This document shows, in pieces, positions 18,424 through 27,809 of a DNA stretch of 64,000 bases. Position numbers and translations under genes: made by a program. The stretch comes from Malonomonas rubra DSM 5091 (GTDB taxonomy: Bacteria > Desulfobacterota > Desulfuromonadia > Desulfuromonadales > Geopsychrobacteraceae). Each line of letters begins with the position of its first letter. Position 1 is the first letter of the stretch. The notes beneath the pieces were generated by a model. It saw nothing but the letters and a program-made list of their open reading frames with translations, was not told the DNA's origin and ran no database searches. Location: positions 62,001-126,000 of the forward strand of contig NZ_FQZT01000002.1 in assembly GCF_900142125.1 (NCBI RefSeq). The letters run 5' to 3'.

Positions 18424-19482
18424 TCAATCCACCGGAGCAAAAGGCCGGCAACGATATTCAATCTCCTGCAACATTTTTTTCAGTGGGACCACCTTCTCGA
18501 CCAGCCCAGTCAGCATCGCCTCTTTGGGCATACCGTAAACCACACAGGATTCTTCCGCCTCGGCCAGCACGCGACCGCCCCGCTCGGCAATTTCTTTCAC
18601 CCCTGCGGCACCATCGTTGCCCATCCCGGTCAAAACGACCCCGAGGGTCTTTGCACCGTAAATCCGCGCACCGCTGCGAAACAGAACATTGGTCGAGGGG
18701 GTATAAATCTGATCATCCGGAGGATCGACAATACGAACCCGAACATCGTCAGATGTCTCCTCTAGCTCAATATTTTTGTTGCCTGGACAGATCAGAACCC
18801 GGCCGGACTCCAAGCGATCCCCGTCAGCAGCCTCCTTAACATCCATCACCGAATACTCGTTCAGACGCTGGGCAAAAGAGAGGGTAAAACCCGGTGGCAT
18901 ATGCTGAGTGACAACCACCGGCACCGGCAATTTTTCATGCAGATTGGAGAGCAAATGATGCAGTGCAGGTGGGCCACCCGTTGAGCACCCGATCAACAGC
19001 ACAGACGATTTATAGTCGGTTGATCTGCGCGGAAAGCGAGGCTCAACCGGGGCTTCCTGCTTCAGCTCCAGGCGTCGGCGAATTTTTTCACCGCTCAACT
19101 GTGCCGCGCTGGCAACCTTTGCGATCAAATCGTCCTGTATATTGTAAAGGTCGGAGCTTTTTGCCCGCGCCGGCTTAGCAATAAAGTCGATCGCACCCAG
19201 GTCAAGGGCCTTAAAAACATCCTGCCGGTCGCTCTGTGAAGAGATCACAATAACCGGCACAGGGTAGTTCTGCATGATCAGGCGCAGTAGTCCGAACCCG
19301 CCCATGCGTGGCATCTCGAGATCGAGGGTGACCACGTCAGGCTTCAGGTCGATAATCTTTTTCAACCCCTCTTCGCCATCAATGGCATAACCGACAACAC
19401 GAGTATCCGAATCGGATTCCAGCATTTTACCAATCGACACGCGACTGAACGCAGAATCATCCACCACCAGCACCCGGGTCAC
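18424..19482 (-). CDS. cheB: Chemotaxis protein-glutamate methylesterase CheB
   Basis: CheB demethylates and deamidates chemoreceptors to reset adaptation. Residues 1-120 form a receiver domain (D9-D10, phosphoacceptor D54 in TLDLEMPRMGG). The C-terminal methylesterase has the serine motif GCSTGGPPALHHLL, histidine in THMPPGFTLSFAQRLN-type sequence (here QHMPPGF) and the aspartate motif GMGNDGAAG. The start is GTG, overlapping the cheR stop by 4 bp, so the adaptation pair is translationally coupled. Confidence 0.97.
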   Translation of the reverse strand: MTRVLVVDDSAFSRVSIGKMLESDSDTRVVGYAIDGEEGLKKIIDLKPDVVTLDLEMPRMGGFGLLRLIMQNYPVPVIVISSQSDRQDVFKALDLGAIDFIAKPARAKSSDLYNIQDDLIAKVASAAQLSGEKIRRRLELKQEAPVEPRFPRRSTDYKSSVLLIGCSTGGPPALHHLLSNLHEKLPVPVVVTQHMPPGFTLSFAQRLNEYSVMDVKEAADGDRLESGRVLICPGNKNIELEETSDDVRVRIVDPPDDQIYTPSTNVLFRSGARIYGAKTLGVVLTGMGNDGAAGVKEIAERGGRVLAEAEESCVVYGMPKEAMLTGLVEKVVPLKKMLQEIEYRCRPFAPVD

Positions 19483-20354
19483 AGAACACCCCCTGCGCGC
19501 TTCCGTTCGGGACGCTGATAAACCATATCATGGGTAAAATGACGCAGATCGAACTCGGTGCTGATATTCATCAACGACTCAGAATGTCCGAGCAATAAAA
19601 AACCGCCGCTGTGCAACTGATCATGCAAACTGGAGATGACTTTCTTTTTCGCTTCACTGTCAAAATAGATAATGACATTTCGGCAGAAAATCGCATCCAT
19701 CTTGCCGAGAAGAGAAATGCGCTGCTGATCGAGAAGATTCAGGTGACTGATGCTGACAAGTTGCTTGACCTGATCCGATATCCGCAGTTTGCCATCCTGA
19801 TCGGTAAAATATCTGTCGATATAAAAATCATCGGTGCTGCGGAAAGACCCCTTACCGTAAATCCCTTCACGCGCCAGAGACAGAATCTGCTTGCTGATAT
19901 CAGTACCAATGATCTCGACATTCCAACGCCGGATCTCCGGGTTCTGCATCAGTAACATGGCAATCGTGTAAGGTTCTTCTCCCGACGAACAGCCGGCACT
20001 CCAGATACGCAGGCTGCGATCACCGCTGCCACGCTTCTTCTGCATAATCTCCGGGATGATTTCATCGGTGAAGGTTTTCAGCTGAAAATCCTCGCGGAAG
20101 AAATAGGTTTCATTGGTCGTCAGCAGGTCGATGACTGTGGAAAGCTCTTCATCCCTGTCGCGACTGTAACGTAGTTGATAATAGTAATCCTTGAAGCTCT
20201 CCAGGTTCAGCTGAGTCAGACGACGATTCAGGCGCTTTTCCAACATGTATTTTGATTCAATGTCGAAATGCAGACCGCAGTGATCGTAAATAAAATCACG
20301 AATCTGGCGGAATTCATCTTCCGACATTTTTATGTCAGGCTTAAAAACAAACAT
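19479..20354 (-). CDS. cheR: Chemotaxis protein methyltransferase CheR
   Basis: CheR methylates receptor glutamates using S-adenosylmethionine. The 291-residue protein has the N-terminal helical domain (FRQIRDFIYDHCGLHF), TTNETYFFRE, the SAM-binding WSAGCSSGEEPYTIAMLL, EIIGTDIS, and the CRNVIIYFD motif. There is no tetratricopeptide extension. It sits between the HEAT-repeat protein and cheB. Confidence 0.97.
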   Translation of the reverse strand: MFVFKPDIKMSEDEFRQIRDFIYDHCGLHFDIESKYMLEKRLNRRLTQLNLESFKDYYYQLRYSRDRDEELSTVIDLLTTNETYFFREDFQLKTFTDEIIPEIMQKKRGSGDRSLRIWSAGCSSGEEPYTIAMLLMQNPEIRRWNVEIIGTDISKQILSLAREGIYGKGSFRSTDDFYIDRYFTDQDGKLRISDQVKQLVSISHLNLLDQQRISLLGKMDAIFCRNVIIYFDSEAKKKVISSLHDQLHSGGFLLLGHSESLMNISTEFDLRHFTHDMVYQRPERKRAGGVL

Positions 20355-20360
20355 AACCGT

Positions 20361-22349
20361 CTAAATGCCCACCACACCGTTACGCAAAACGATTTCAATT
20401 GCCTGACAAACCGCCGGGTCGGCTTCTTCAGCCAAATACTCTTCGAGCTGCAAAAGAGTCTGCCGATCGGCTTTTTTCCCAATTTCACGCACCGCCTGCA
20501 GTCGAACTTCTGCACGTGCATGGGTGAGCAGCTCCTCAGCAGGCTTCTGAGCACACAAGAGACGAACCGCTGTTACATAAACTTCCTGATCTTCGTGCTC
20601 AAGCGCCTGCTGCAACAGAGGCCCAGCCTCGTCACCAAGCAATCGCTGCGCAGCCTCCAACGCAGCGATAGTGACAAGACCGACCGAATCCATATACCCA
20701 GTCTCAATAATTCCCTTTACATCAACCTGGCCATCTGCCGGCAAAGCACGCAGCGCTTCCATCCGCACCCAGGGATCCGAATCTTGCAGGGCGTGCTTGA
20801 GAACAGGAATTGAGCGCTCAGCAGGGAAAAATCCGATCGCCGCAGCAGCCAGTCGTCTGACATCGGCAACTTCATCGGTCAACGCAAGGGAGAGTCCTGA
20901 GAAAAGATGAGCGGACCGTTGTCCGGTTAAACCACGCAACGCCTCGCACCGCACCTGCGCATCAGCATCTTTAAGCGCCAGCAACAGCTGCTGATCGGTC
21001 GACTTCGGTGGCAATCCACCGAGGGTCTTCACTGCCAACAAACGCATTTTCGGGGTTGTTGCTTCCAGGAACGGCGATACCGTCTTGATAATCCCAGTCG
21101 CATCCAACCTGCCGATCAATGCCAGGGCCGCTGAAGCGGCTTCGCGCACTTCGGCGACGTCATCTTCCAGCAGATCACCGATTGCGGCGATAGAAGCTGT
21201 CGCCCCAATCTTGCCCAAAGCAGTCACACCAGCGTAGCGGAACTGGGGATCCTTAGAGGCTAGCGCAGCTGTTGCCAGTTCGCACACCTTGTCATCCATC
21301 AGTTCACCGAGCAGGAAGATCAAAAACAGGGCGTTCTCATCATCCAACGATGTTTCGTCCACCAGGGCGCGCCAGATAACGGCGGGAATTAGCCTCGCAG
21401 CATGAACAACATCGGCCCGCAACTCTTCTTCAGCTAGCAGCGGTAGAATGCGATTAACGAGATTAACATCGGGGAAGAGACTGAGAATATAGCAGGCAGA
21501 ACGGCGGAAGTTAATATCCTCATGCTGCAGATAATCGAGCAGTTGACCAATCACCTGGTCCGGCTGCTGATTAACGTCCGGACATTTCCCATCGACCAAT
21601 GACTGGATCAACTGACCGCACGCCAACAATGCCGACTCACGATTTTTACGGATCGGGTCGGAAAGGCCTTTAAGCAAAACGGTAATTCCCGCTTCGTCCG
21701 CCAGCTGTCCCAGACATTTGAAAACTGAACGTCGCAGAAGAACGTTCTCACTGTAAGGCAGGACCTGGGACGCCGGAACGCCTTTGCCGATGGAGGTCAA
21801 AGCTTCAAAAATAGCAAATTGCAATCCGGTATCAGACGACTCAAGCAACACCAGTAGAGAATCGATAGCAACATCCGACCCGATCTTGCCCAGAGTCTCC
21901 ACAACAGCATAACGAACGTTTTCATCCTCGTCGTGCAGGAACGGAAGCAGTTTGTCAGCGCAACCTGCGTGACAGATTTCTCCCAGGATATCGACGATAA
22001 ATTTACGCACTTCTGCGTCTTCGGACGAGAGCCGCTCGACAAGGAACCTGCTGATTTTATTTCCCAGGGCGATAAGAATTTCGATAGCCGCGTTACGCAA
22101 GCCGGCGTTATCAGGATGTTTGAGTTGATCGATGACCAGCTCAACACGCGACACGGCATCGGGCTGTTGCATAAAATAGCCGATCGCTTCTTTACGTACC
22201 CGCCAGTCTTCGTCGCCGAGCGCCTGCAGGAAAAGCCTATCTTCAAACGTTGATAAAGCCGCTAAACTACGCGCAGCCTGCAAACGGCTATCGACGTGAG
22301 CATCCAGCAACATTTTTTCCAGTTCCGACAAATCCACTCTTTGCTCCAT
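20361..22349 (-). CDS. HEAT-repeat protein of the chemosensory operon
   Basis: This 662-residue protein is built almost entirely of about 30-residue alpha-helical repeats of HEAT/PBS-lyase type. Recurrent examples are DEDWRVRKEAIGYF, DEDENVRYAVVETLGKIGS, DDVAEVREAASAALALIG and DSDPWVRMEALRALPADG. No catalytic motif, signal peptide or membrane segment is visible, so it is probably a cytoplasmic protein scaffold. Lying between the zinc-ribbon/receiver gene and cheR, it may organise or regulate the signalling array. Its exact function is unknown. Confidence 0.85.
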   Translation of the reverse strand: MEQRVDLSELEKMLLDAHVDSRLQAARSLAALSTFEDRLFLQALGDEDWRVRKEAIGYFMQQPDAVSRVELVIDQLKHPDNAGLRNAAIEILIALGNKISRFLVERLSSEDAEVRKFIVDILGEICHAGCADKLLPFLHDEDENVRYAVVETLGKIGSDVAIDSLLVLLESSDTGLQFAIFEALTSIGKGVPASQVLPYSENVLLRRSVFKCLGQLADEAGITVLLKGLSDPIRKNRESALLACGQLIQSLVDGKCPDVNQQPDQVIGQLLDYLQHEDINFRRSACYILSLFPDVNLVNRILPLLAEEELRADVVHAARLIPAVIWRALVDETSLDDENALFLIFLLGELMDDKVCELATAALASKDPQFRYAGVTALGKIGATASIAAIGDLLEDDVAEVREAASAALALIGRLDATGIIKTVSPFLEATTPKMRLLAVKTLGGLPPKSTDQQLLLALKDADAQVRCEALRGLTGQRSAHLFSGLSLALTDEVADVRRLAAAAIGFFPAERSIPVLKHALQDSDPWVRMEALRALPADGQVDVKGIIETGYMDSVGLVTIAALEAAQRLLGDEAGPLLQQALEHEDQEVYVTAVRLLCAQKPAEELLTHARAEVRLQAVREIGKKADRQTLLQLEEYLAEEADPAVCQAIEIVLRNGVVGI

Positions 22350-22358
22350 CCGATAACG

Positions 22359-23153
22359 CTACGAGTTCCGCTGGTAGTCCTGGCAAGCGGAAATAAATGC
22401 CTGTCGCAAAAGCTCACCCGCCATCTCTTTTGCCTGTGGCAGGCGCGAAACCAAAACCCTCTCCCCTTCCGCCAACGGCTCCCTGAGCAGATGCAGCTGT
22501 GTCGTGGCATCCGCTCTTTTTTGCAATCGATCATGGTGGTAAAGCAGGATATCTGCCACCAGCAGCTTGGCCAAGGCAGATGCTCGCTCGGTCACCGCCT
22601 CATCGGCCAAAGTTCTTTCACCAGCATCAGTCCGAATCTGTTCGACTCGCGCAACCTGCTCCGTCAGCGATGGGAAATACTCCGCCAACTGTGGCAACAA
22701 ACGATCACCGATATGGTGCAACTCCAGGTAAGCATCTGCGCCGTACAAGGAATCTGGTCGTTTTTTATAGGCCGTGCGGTTATAAACCGACGACAGTAGA
22801 ATAATTCTGCAGTCGCCCGGCCCTTTTGTTGTAAGCTCATCTATCAACTGGAAAGGGAATATTCCCTCAAAAGCAACGTCGACCAGAAGAACCAGTTGCC
22901 TTTTGTTCCTTAGCGCCAAAACCTCTTCTCGGCTAGAGCAAATTTCAACCTCAACCGTCAGGTGAGACAAACGCTCCTGCAGCAGGTGGCAAACGATTTC
23001 GTCTTCGTGAGCAATAGCAACGGTCAACTTTTCAGTCGGCCTGCGAACCTTGAACCTGGTGCCGCATTGCGGACACTTGAGCAGCAGGCTGTCTATCGGT
23101 TTGCCTGAGCGATACCGTAACCGGCGATTGCATTGCGGACAAACAACAAGCAT
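22359..23153 (-). CDS. Zinc-ribbon protein with degenerate receiver-like domain
   Basis: The N-terminus is a compact zinc ribbon with C5, C8, C27 and C30 (VCPQCNRRLRYRSGKPIDSLLLKCPQC). It is followed by a receiver-like alpha/beta region around residues 43-170, in which LLVDVAFEG places D92 where a phosphoacceptor would be. The acidic pocket pair is replaced by HED, and the threonine/lysine motifs are unclear. The C-terminal third is helical. It is encoded between cheW and the HEAT-repeat gene, so a signalling role is likely. I recognise no named family for the whole protein. Confidence 0.7.
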   Translation of the reverse strand: MLVVCPQCNRRLRYRSGKPIDSLLLKCPQCGTRFKVRRPTEKLTVAIAHEDEIVCHLLQERLSHLTVEVEICSSREEVLALRNKRQLVLLVDVAFEGIFPFQLIDELTTKGPGDCRIILLSSVYNRTAYKKRPDSLYGADAYLELHHIGDRLLPQLAEYFPSLTEQVARVEQIRTDAGERTLADEAVTERASALAKLLVADILLYHHDRLQKRADATTQLHLLREPLAEGERVLVSRLPQAKEMAGELLRQAFISACQDYQRNS

Positions 23154-23160
23154 CGATTCG

Positions 23161-23676
23161 TCAGTCGCCCGCTACCAGGGTTCCGGATTCCAGCTGACTC
23201 ATGTCGATAGTCGCCTCAAAAGCCAGTAATTTGCGCGGATCGAGCAGCATCATAAGCTGGTCCCCTTTGCGGCAAACACCAGGAAAAAACTCAGCTTCCG
23301 GCCCGGACAGGTAATAGGGGGTCGGGCGCACATCGGCCGGGGAGCAAGCAACAACTTCTGTCACCTCATCGGCCAGTAAACCAACAATCCGGCCATCAAT
23401 CGCGCAGATAACAATCCGTTGTTTCTTTTCTTTTTCGGCGAGAGCCGGCAGCCCGAAGCGCCGCCGCAAGTCGACAACAGGAATAACGGCTTTGCGCAGG
23501 TTGATCACGCCATCGACGTAGGCAGGTGCTTTTGGCACAGCCACGATCGGCAAGGTGCGGATGATCTCCTTGATACACATGATATCGAGCGCATAAAATT
23601 GCTGCCCGACCCGCAGGCAAGCAACCTTGATCGGCTTGACTGCACGTTCAGCTGTATCTGTAGCAAAGTCGTTCAT
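23161..23676 (-). CDS. cheW: CheW-like coupling protein
   Basis: CheW couples receptors to CheA. The 171-residue protein is a single CheW domain: FYALDIMCIKEIIRTLPIVAVPKAPAYVDGVINLRKAVIPVVDLRRRFGL, followed by VICAIDGRIVGLLADEVTEV and a C-terminal MLLDPRKLLAF. It is one of two CheW proteins in the operon, separated from the other by a receiver gene. Confidence 0.94.
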   Translation of the reverse strand: MNDFATDTAERAVKPIKVACLRVGQQFYALDIMCIKEIIRTLPIVAVPKAPAYVDGVINLRKAVIPVVDLRRRFGLPALAEKEKKQRIVICAIDGRIVGLLADEVTEVVACSPADVRPTPYYLSGPEAEFFPGVCRKGDQLMMLLDPRKLLAFEATIDMSQLESGTLVAGD

Positions 23677-23688
23677 GACAAGTCGCGA

Positions 23689-24057
23689 TTAGCCCTTCAC
23701 CAACTCGGCAATGGTTTCCATGACTTTGGCGGATTTGAATGGCTTGGTGATATACTCGTCTGCCCCAACTTCCTGCCCACGGTTGAAATCCTCCGGGGTC
23801 TTTTTTGCCGTCAGCAGCACAACCGGAATATGCTTGGTTGCAGGGTTCTGTTTAATCCGCGAGCAGACTTCGAAACCGTCCATCTTCGGTAGCATGACAT
23901 CGAGCAAGACAAGATCCGGCATCTCTTCATCGATCGCCTCCAAAGCCGCCAGGCCGGATGTTACTCCCTGCACCAGGTAACCTTTGGTTGTCAGCAGGAT
24001 GCTCTCCAGTTTCAACAAGCTTTCTTCATCCTCAACAATGAGAATTTTCTTCTGCAT
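23689..24057 (-). CDS. Single-domain response regulator (CheY-like)
   Basis: This 122-residue receiver domain only has acidic D10 region (VEDEE), phosphoacceptor D53 in LLDVMLPKMDG, T in VLLTAKK and K in YITKPF. AGGAG precedes the ATG. It lies between the two cheW genes. Its sequence is closer to PilH/FrzZ-style receivers, with MLPKMDGFEVC, than to motor CheY, but this is only an impression from sequence. Confidence 0.92.
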   Translation of the reverse strand: MQKKILIVEDEESLLKLESILLTTKGYLVQGVTSGLAALEAIDEEMPDLVLLDVMLPKMDGFEVCSRIKQNPATKHIPVVLLTAKKTPEDFNRGQEVGADEYITKPFKSAKVMETIAELVKG

Positions 24058-24144
24058 GATAGCTTCTCCTGAGATCCCGACCTTTAGCCTGTCGGACAGT
24101 ATCCGCAGCCCCCTCGGGCCACCAATTGAATGACAATTACAGGC

Positions 24145-24804
24145 TCAAACCTGCAAAACTTCATCCGGGTTCAATAATATCAGCATGCGCCCCTGGTAGC
24201 GGCCGACTCCGGAGACATAATTATCCCCTTCGTTGACGACCAGGGGAGCCTGTTCAATGGCTTCCTTGGGAATCCGAACAACCTGGGTGATACGATCAAC
24301 CAGCAAACCGATCGATTGTTCTTTCCCTTCGCAAACAACAATCCGTTGATAACCACCCTCGCTGCTACAGCCCAGCTTCAATCGACGGCACAAATCGATC
24401 ACTGGGACGACTTCTCCGCGCAATGACAAAATCCCTCTGACATAATCGGGGACATCTGGCAATTCAGTGTAGGCACGTGGCTTGATCAACTCCATGACAA
24501 CGTCAAGGTTAAGCGCATACTCTTCCTTTCCGAGTAAAAACGTCAGCCACTGGACGGTTTCAACCTCTTGCCCTTTGTCACCACCAGATATGCCCTGAAT
24601 GTAGTCTTCTTCAGACGCAAAATTCAGATCGGGAAAAAACTGTTGCAAGCCGGGAGCAGCAGAACTCTTTGGTGGTGCTACGGGTTCGAGCTCCGACTCT
24701 TCTGCGGCAAAAAGTTCCGCAGCCAGAGTAGGCTCGAGCAATGCCTGCTCTTCAACGGCCACATCTTTTTTCTGCGCTTTTTTTCTGATTTCGGCTAAAT
24801 CCAT
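24145..24804 (-). CDS. CheW-domain protein with N-terminal extension
   Basis: A CheW domain occupies roughly residues 75-219 (YALNLDVVMELIKPRAYTELPDVPDYVRGILSLRGEVVPVIDLCRRL; IGLLVDRITQVVRIPKEAIEQAP; MLILLNPDEVLQV). The first 75 residues are acidic, low-complexity and probably disordered. The extension could bind another component. It is encoded next to an ExeA-like ATPase and cheA, so a second coupling protein or adaptor for a different input is plausible. Confidence 0.88.
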   Translation of the reverse strand: MDLAEIRKKAQKKDVAVEEQALLEPTLAAELFAAEESELEPVAPPKSSAAPGLQQFFPDLNFASEEDYIQGISGGDKGQEVETVQWLTFLLGKEEYALNLDVVMELIKPRAYTELPDVPDYVRGILSLRGEVVPVIDLCRRLKLGCSSEGGYQRIVVCEGKEQSIGLLVDRITQVVRIPKEAIEQAPLVVNEGDNYVSGVGRYQGRMLILLNPDEVLQV

Positions 24805-24881
24805 AAGGCGTCCGTTTCCATCGGATCAAACTATAGCAAAAAACAGTTCTAACTGGTTATAAATAGTTCAAAAAGCCCGAT

Positions 24882-25685
24882 TCACAAGCCTTCAAGTTCA
24901 TCTTCAACAGCAGCAATCACAGCCGCGTCGATCTGGCGCACACCGCGACCGAAACCTTCCAGCAAGGCAAGGGACGCCAACTGATTGATCCGCCTTGGAA
25001 TTCCAGCTGAGATCTGGGCGATTTTTTCGGCGGCATCTGCACTGAAGAGATTTTCATCCCCTCCCGAGCATACCAGCCGATGCTTTAAATAGTCAGCGAC
25101 TTCAGCGCTTGCCAGTGGTTTCAAATTGAACTGGATACCGATCCGTTGTCGCAGAGGTTCATAAACCTGATGCCCCAAACGCTTGACCAACTCCGGTTGG
25201 CCAAGCAGGATTACGCTGATCAGGTTGACATCATCCAATTGATAATTGGTCAGCAGGCGGATTTCATCGAACACATCCTTGTGCGGGATCAACTGCGCCT
25301 CATCGACAATCAATACAGGATGAACCTGCTGCTGATAAAGCTGATAGAGCTGAGTTCCGAGTTGTTCCAGGAGTTCCGATTTATTGTCAGCAGGAGGTTC
25401 AATGCCCAACCGCAGGGCCAACGCTTGAAGAAATTCCAGGGGAGACATACGCGGATTGGTCAGCAGGACTATCCGGTAGTTCTCGCCAAGTTCATCCATC
25501 AATGCCCGGGAGAGGGTCGTTTTGCCACAACCGATACCACCGGTCAGCAACACCATGTCCCGCTCTTCAACGGCATGCAACATCCGGGCAAGGGCCTCGC
25601 GGTGACTTCGCGACAGGAAAAGAAACTGCGGATCGGGGGTTTTGGCAAACGGCCGAGTGCGCAGACCGTAAAAACTTTTATACAC
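24882..25685 (-). CDS. ExeA/GspA-like AAA ATPase inside the chemosensory operon
   Basis: The 267-residue protein opens MYKSFYGLRTRPFAKTPDPQFLF, the signature of the ExeA/GspA and related ATPases. It has Walker A GGIGCGKTT (residues 49-57), Walker B VLIVDEAQ (about 122-129), an arginine-rich sensor region LRQRIGIQFNLKPL and a C-terminal SAGIPRRINQLASLAL. The usual periplasmic peptidoglycan-binding half of ExeA is absent and there is no membrane segment, so it is cytoplasmic. The start overlaps the cheA end by 8 bp, so it is coupled to cheA. Its role in signalling is not known. Confidence 0.85.
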   Translation of the reverse strand: MYKSFYGLRTRPFAKTPDPQFLFLSRSHREALARMLHAVEERDMVLLTGGIGCGKTTLSRALMDELGENYRIVLLTNPRMSPLEFLQALALRLGIEPPADNKSELLEQLGTQLYQLYQQQVHPVLIVDEAQLIPHKDVFDEIRLLTNYQLDDVNLISVILLGQPELVKRLGHQVYEPLRQRIGIQFNLKPLASAEVADYLKHRLVCSGGDENLFSADAAEKIAQISAGIPRRINQLASLALLEGFGRGVRQIDAAVIAAVEDELEGL

Positions 25686-27795
25686 CGACGCCGCCCTCCC
25701 GCTGCAGGGCCTCGCCGATCAAGCCGCTGACATCTAGCACCAGTATTGTTTTCTGATTGCCGAGGTCGGCCGCGCCGGCAATCCCCTTAACAAAATCGAG
25801 CGCTTTACCGAGCGACTTGATGACCACATCTTGTTGTCCGCGCAACTCATCGACAACAATACCGAGGCGCTTGTCGGCAAAACCGACGACAACAACAAAC
25901 CTGTTGCCTTCCTTCTCTTGTCCATCCAGCTTAAACAGCTCATCGATGCGCAACAACGACAGGGTCTGCTGTCGCAGCTCCATCACCTCCCGCCCTTCGA
26001 TCGTCTGCAGCATACCCGGTTCCAGCATCAGCGTTTCCAGCACCGAATTGAGCGGAATAGCGTAGTCCTTCTCCTTCACTCGCACCACAAGCGCCTTGAT
26101 GATGGCCAGGGTGATCGGCAGGGTCAGCGACATCACCGTCCCCTTGCCAACCTCACTGGACATATCGATCATGCCGGAGAGAGCTGAAATATTACTTTTG
26201 ACCACATCCATGCCAACGCCGCGACCGGAAAATTCGCTCACCTGCTCTTTAGTCGAGAAACCGGGATGGAACAGCAAACCGAACAGGTCCTGACGGGTAA
26301 GGTTGGCATCGGCCGAAATCAGTCCTTTTTCAATTCCTTTTTTACGCAACACATCCGGATCGATTCCGCGACCATCATCATGCACTTCGATAACAACATG
26401 ATTGCCACGTTGCGAGGCAATCAGTGATACTGTCCCAGTCTCCGCTTTTCCAGCGATCAAGCGCTCGTCCGCAGCTTCGATACCATGGTCGAGCGCGTTC
26501 CGGATAATGTGCATCAGCGGATCAGCCAGTTCCTCAACAATCAACTTGTCCAGCTCAGTATCGCCACCCCGTACCTCCAAGCGGACCTTCTTACCCAAGT
26601 CCTGAGCCATGCGGCGGATAATTCGGTTCATCTTGTCGAACAGCTGACGAACCGGCACCATGCGCACATCCATAACCCCAAGCTGCAGTTCGTTCAGCCG
26701 ACGTTCCAGCGCATGCACAGCTTTATCCAGCTCGCGAGCGATCGGCAGCCCCGCCGAATGCACCTCGCTGCAGAGCTGGGCGATCGAGCCTTTTGCCAAA
26801 GCCAATTCACCGACGATAGTCATCAGATAGTCGAGCTTGCCGATATCAACCCGCACTGTGCTGGTAAAGGATTTCGCCGAACTGCTTTCACCGTTCTGTT
26901 GCGGAACCGTTTCCGGCTCTTCCTGTGGCTGCGCGTCAATAGCAGGTTCAGCCATCGGGTCTTCGATAAACGAGGGAGGTTCGGAAACCTTTGGCTGCGG
27001 CTCAATTTTCGGCGGCGGAGCGACCGGTTCAGGCTCCGCAACAGGTTGAGAAGCAGCGGCGCCTCCAGCCTCTCCAAGCAAGACCTCAATTGCAACATCG
27101 TCGCGACCAAGCTTGCCGGTAAGGTCCTGCTGATCAACGCTGACTCCGCAAAGAATACGGAAAGCAAGCATCTCCGGATCGTCGTTTTCGGTTCCAGGTA
27201 GAGTGCTGATCACTTCACCGAGACTTTTGATCTTTTCGGTCACATCAGTCAGCTCTGTATCGAAAGTCATCAGCGAAAAAGCGACCTTGACCAGATATAT
27301 GGTTTTGCCCTGGGAAATATTCTCTTGCAGTCGATGTTCTTCATATTCGGTCAACACATCGAGAAGCGACTGGTCGATATTGAGCGAACCTTCATCTGCT
27401 GTGACAGGTCCTGTCAGCAAGTGCTCGATACGGTCGAGATAAGGAGTGAGGTCCTGGGTGTAATCGGGGCTGTCGGCTTTACCACGAATGAGTCCGGACA
27501 CACCTTCTAGGGTATCGAAAAGACAATCGAGCAAAGCTTCGGAGAGAGCGACTTTACCCATGCGCAGATGATCAAGCAGATTTTCAAGATGGTGGGCCAA
27601 CTCAGAGACGTCGTTGAATCCGAACATCCCGGCCAGGCCCTTTATGGAATGGGCATCACGGAAAATACCGTTGAGCAGATCCGGACTACTTCCGCCATCG
27701 GCAATACCATCACCGAGCTTCGCCAGATCCTGGTTCAGTTTATCGAGTAGTTCTTCTGATTCAGCGAGAAAATCGTCAATTGCCTGATCGGCCAT
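25678..27795 (-). CDS. cheA: Chemotaxis histidine kinase CheA
   Basis: CheA is the central kinase of the array. The 705-residue protein has an N-terminal phosphotransfer domain with H49 in FRDAHSIKGLAGMFGF, and a variable region with proline- and glutamate-rich linker (about residues 245-305). The dimerisation and ATPase domains follow (VRLEVRGGDTELDK, HIIRNALDHGIE, VHDDGRGID, GFSTKEQVSEFSGRGVGMDVVKSNI, GKGTVMSLTLPLT-type), then a C-terminal CheW-like domain. Only one phosphotransfer domain is evident. AAAGGA precedes the ATG. It lies directly after a receiver gene. Confidence 0.97.
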   Translation of the reverse strand: MADQAIDDFLAESEELLDKLNQDLAKLGDGIADGGSSPDLLNGIFRDAHSIKGLAGMFGFNDVSELAHHLENLLDHLRMGKVALSEALLDCLFDTLEGVSGLIRGKADSPDYTQDLTPYLDRIEHLLTGPVTADEGSLNIDQSLLDVLTEYEEHRLQENISQGKTIYLVKVAFSLMTFDTELTDVTEKIKSLGEVISTLPGTENDDPEMLAFRILCGVSVDQQDLTGKLGRDDVAIEVLLGEAGGAAASQPVAEPEPVAPPPKIEPQPKVSEPPSFIEDPMAEPAIDAQPQEEPETVPQQNGESSSAKSFTSTVRVDIGKLDYLMTIVGELALAKGSIAQLCSEVHSAGLPIARELDKAVHALERRLNELQLGVMDVRMVPVRQLFDKMNRIIRRMAQDLGKKVRLEVRGGDTELDKLIVEELADPLMHIIRNALDHGIEAADERLIAGKAETGTVSLIASQRGNHVVIEVHDDGRGIDPDVLRKKGIEKGLISADANLTRQDLFGLLFHPGFSTKEQVSEFSGRGVGMDVVKSNISALSGMIDMSSEVGKGTVMSLTLPITLAIIKALVVRVKEKDYAIPLNSVLETLMLEPGMLQTIEGREVMELRQQTLSLLRIDELFKLDGQEKEGNRFVVVVGFADKRLGIVVDELRGQQDVVIKSLGKALDFVKGIAGAADLGNQKTILVLDVSGLIGEALQREGGVGV

Positions 27796-27809
27796 CTAAA
27801 GTCGGTCCT

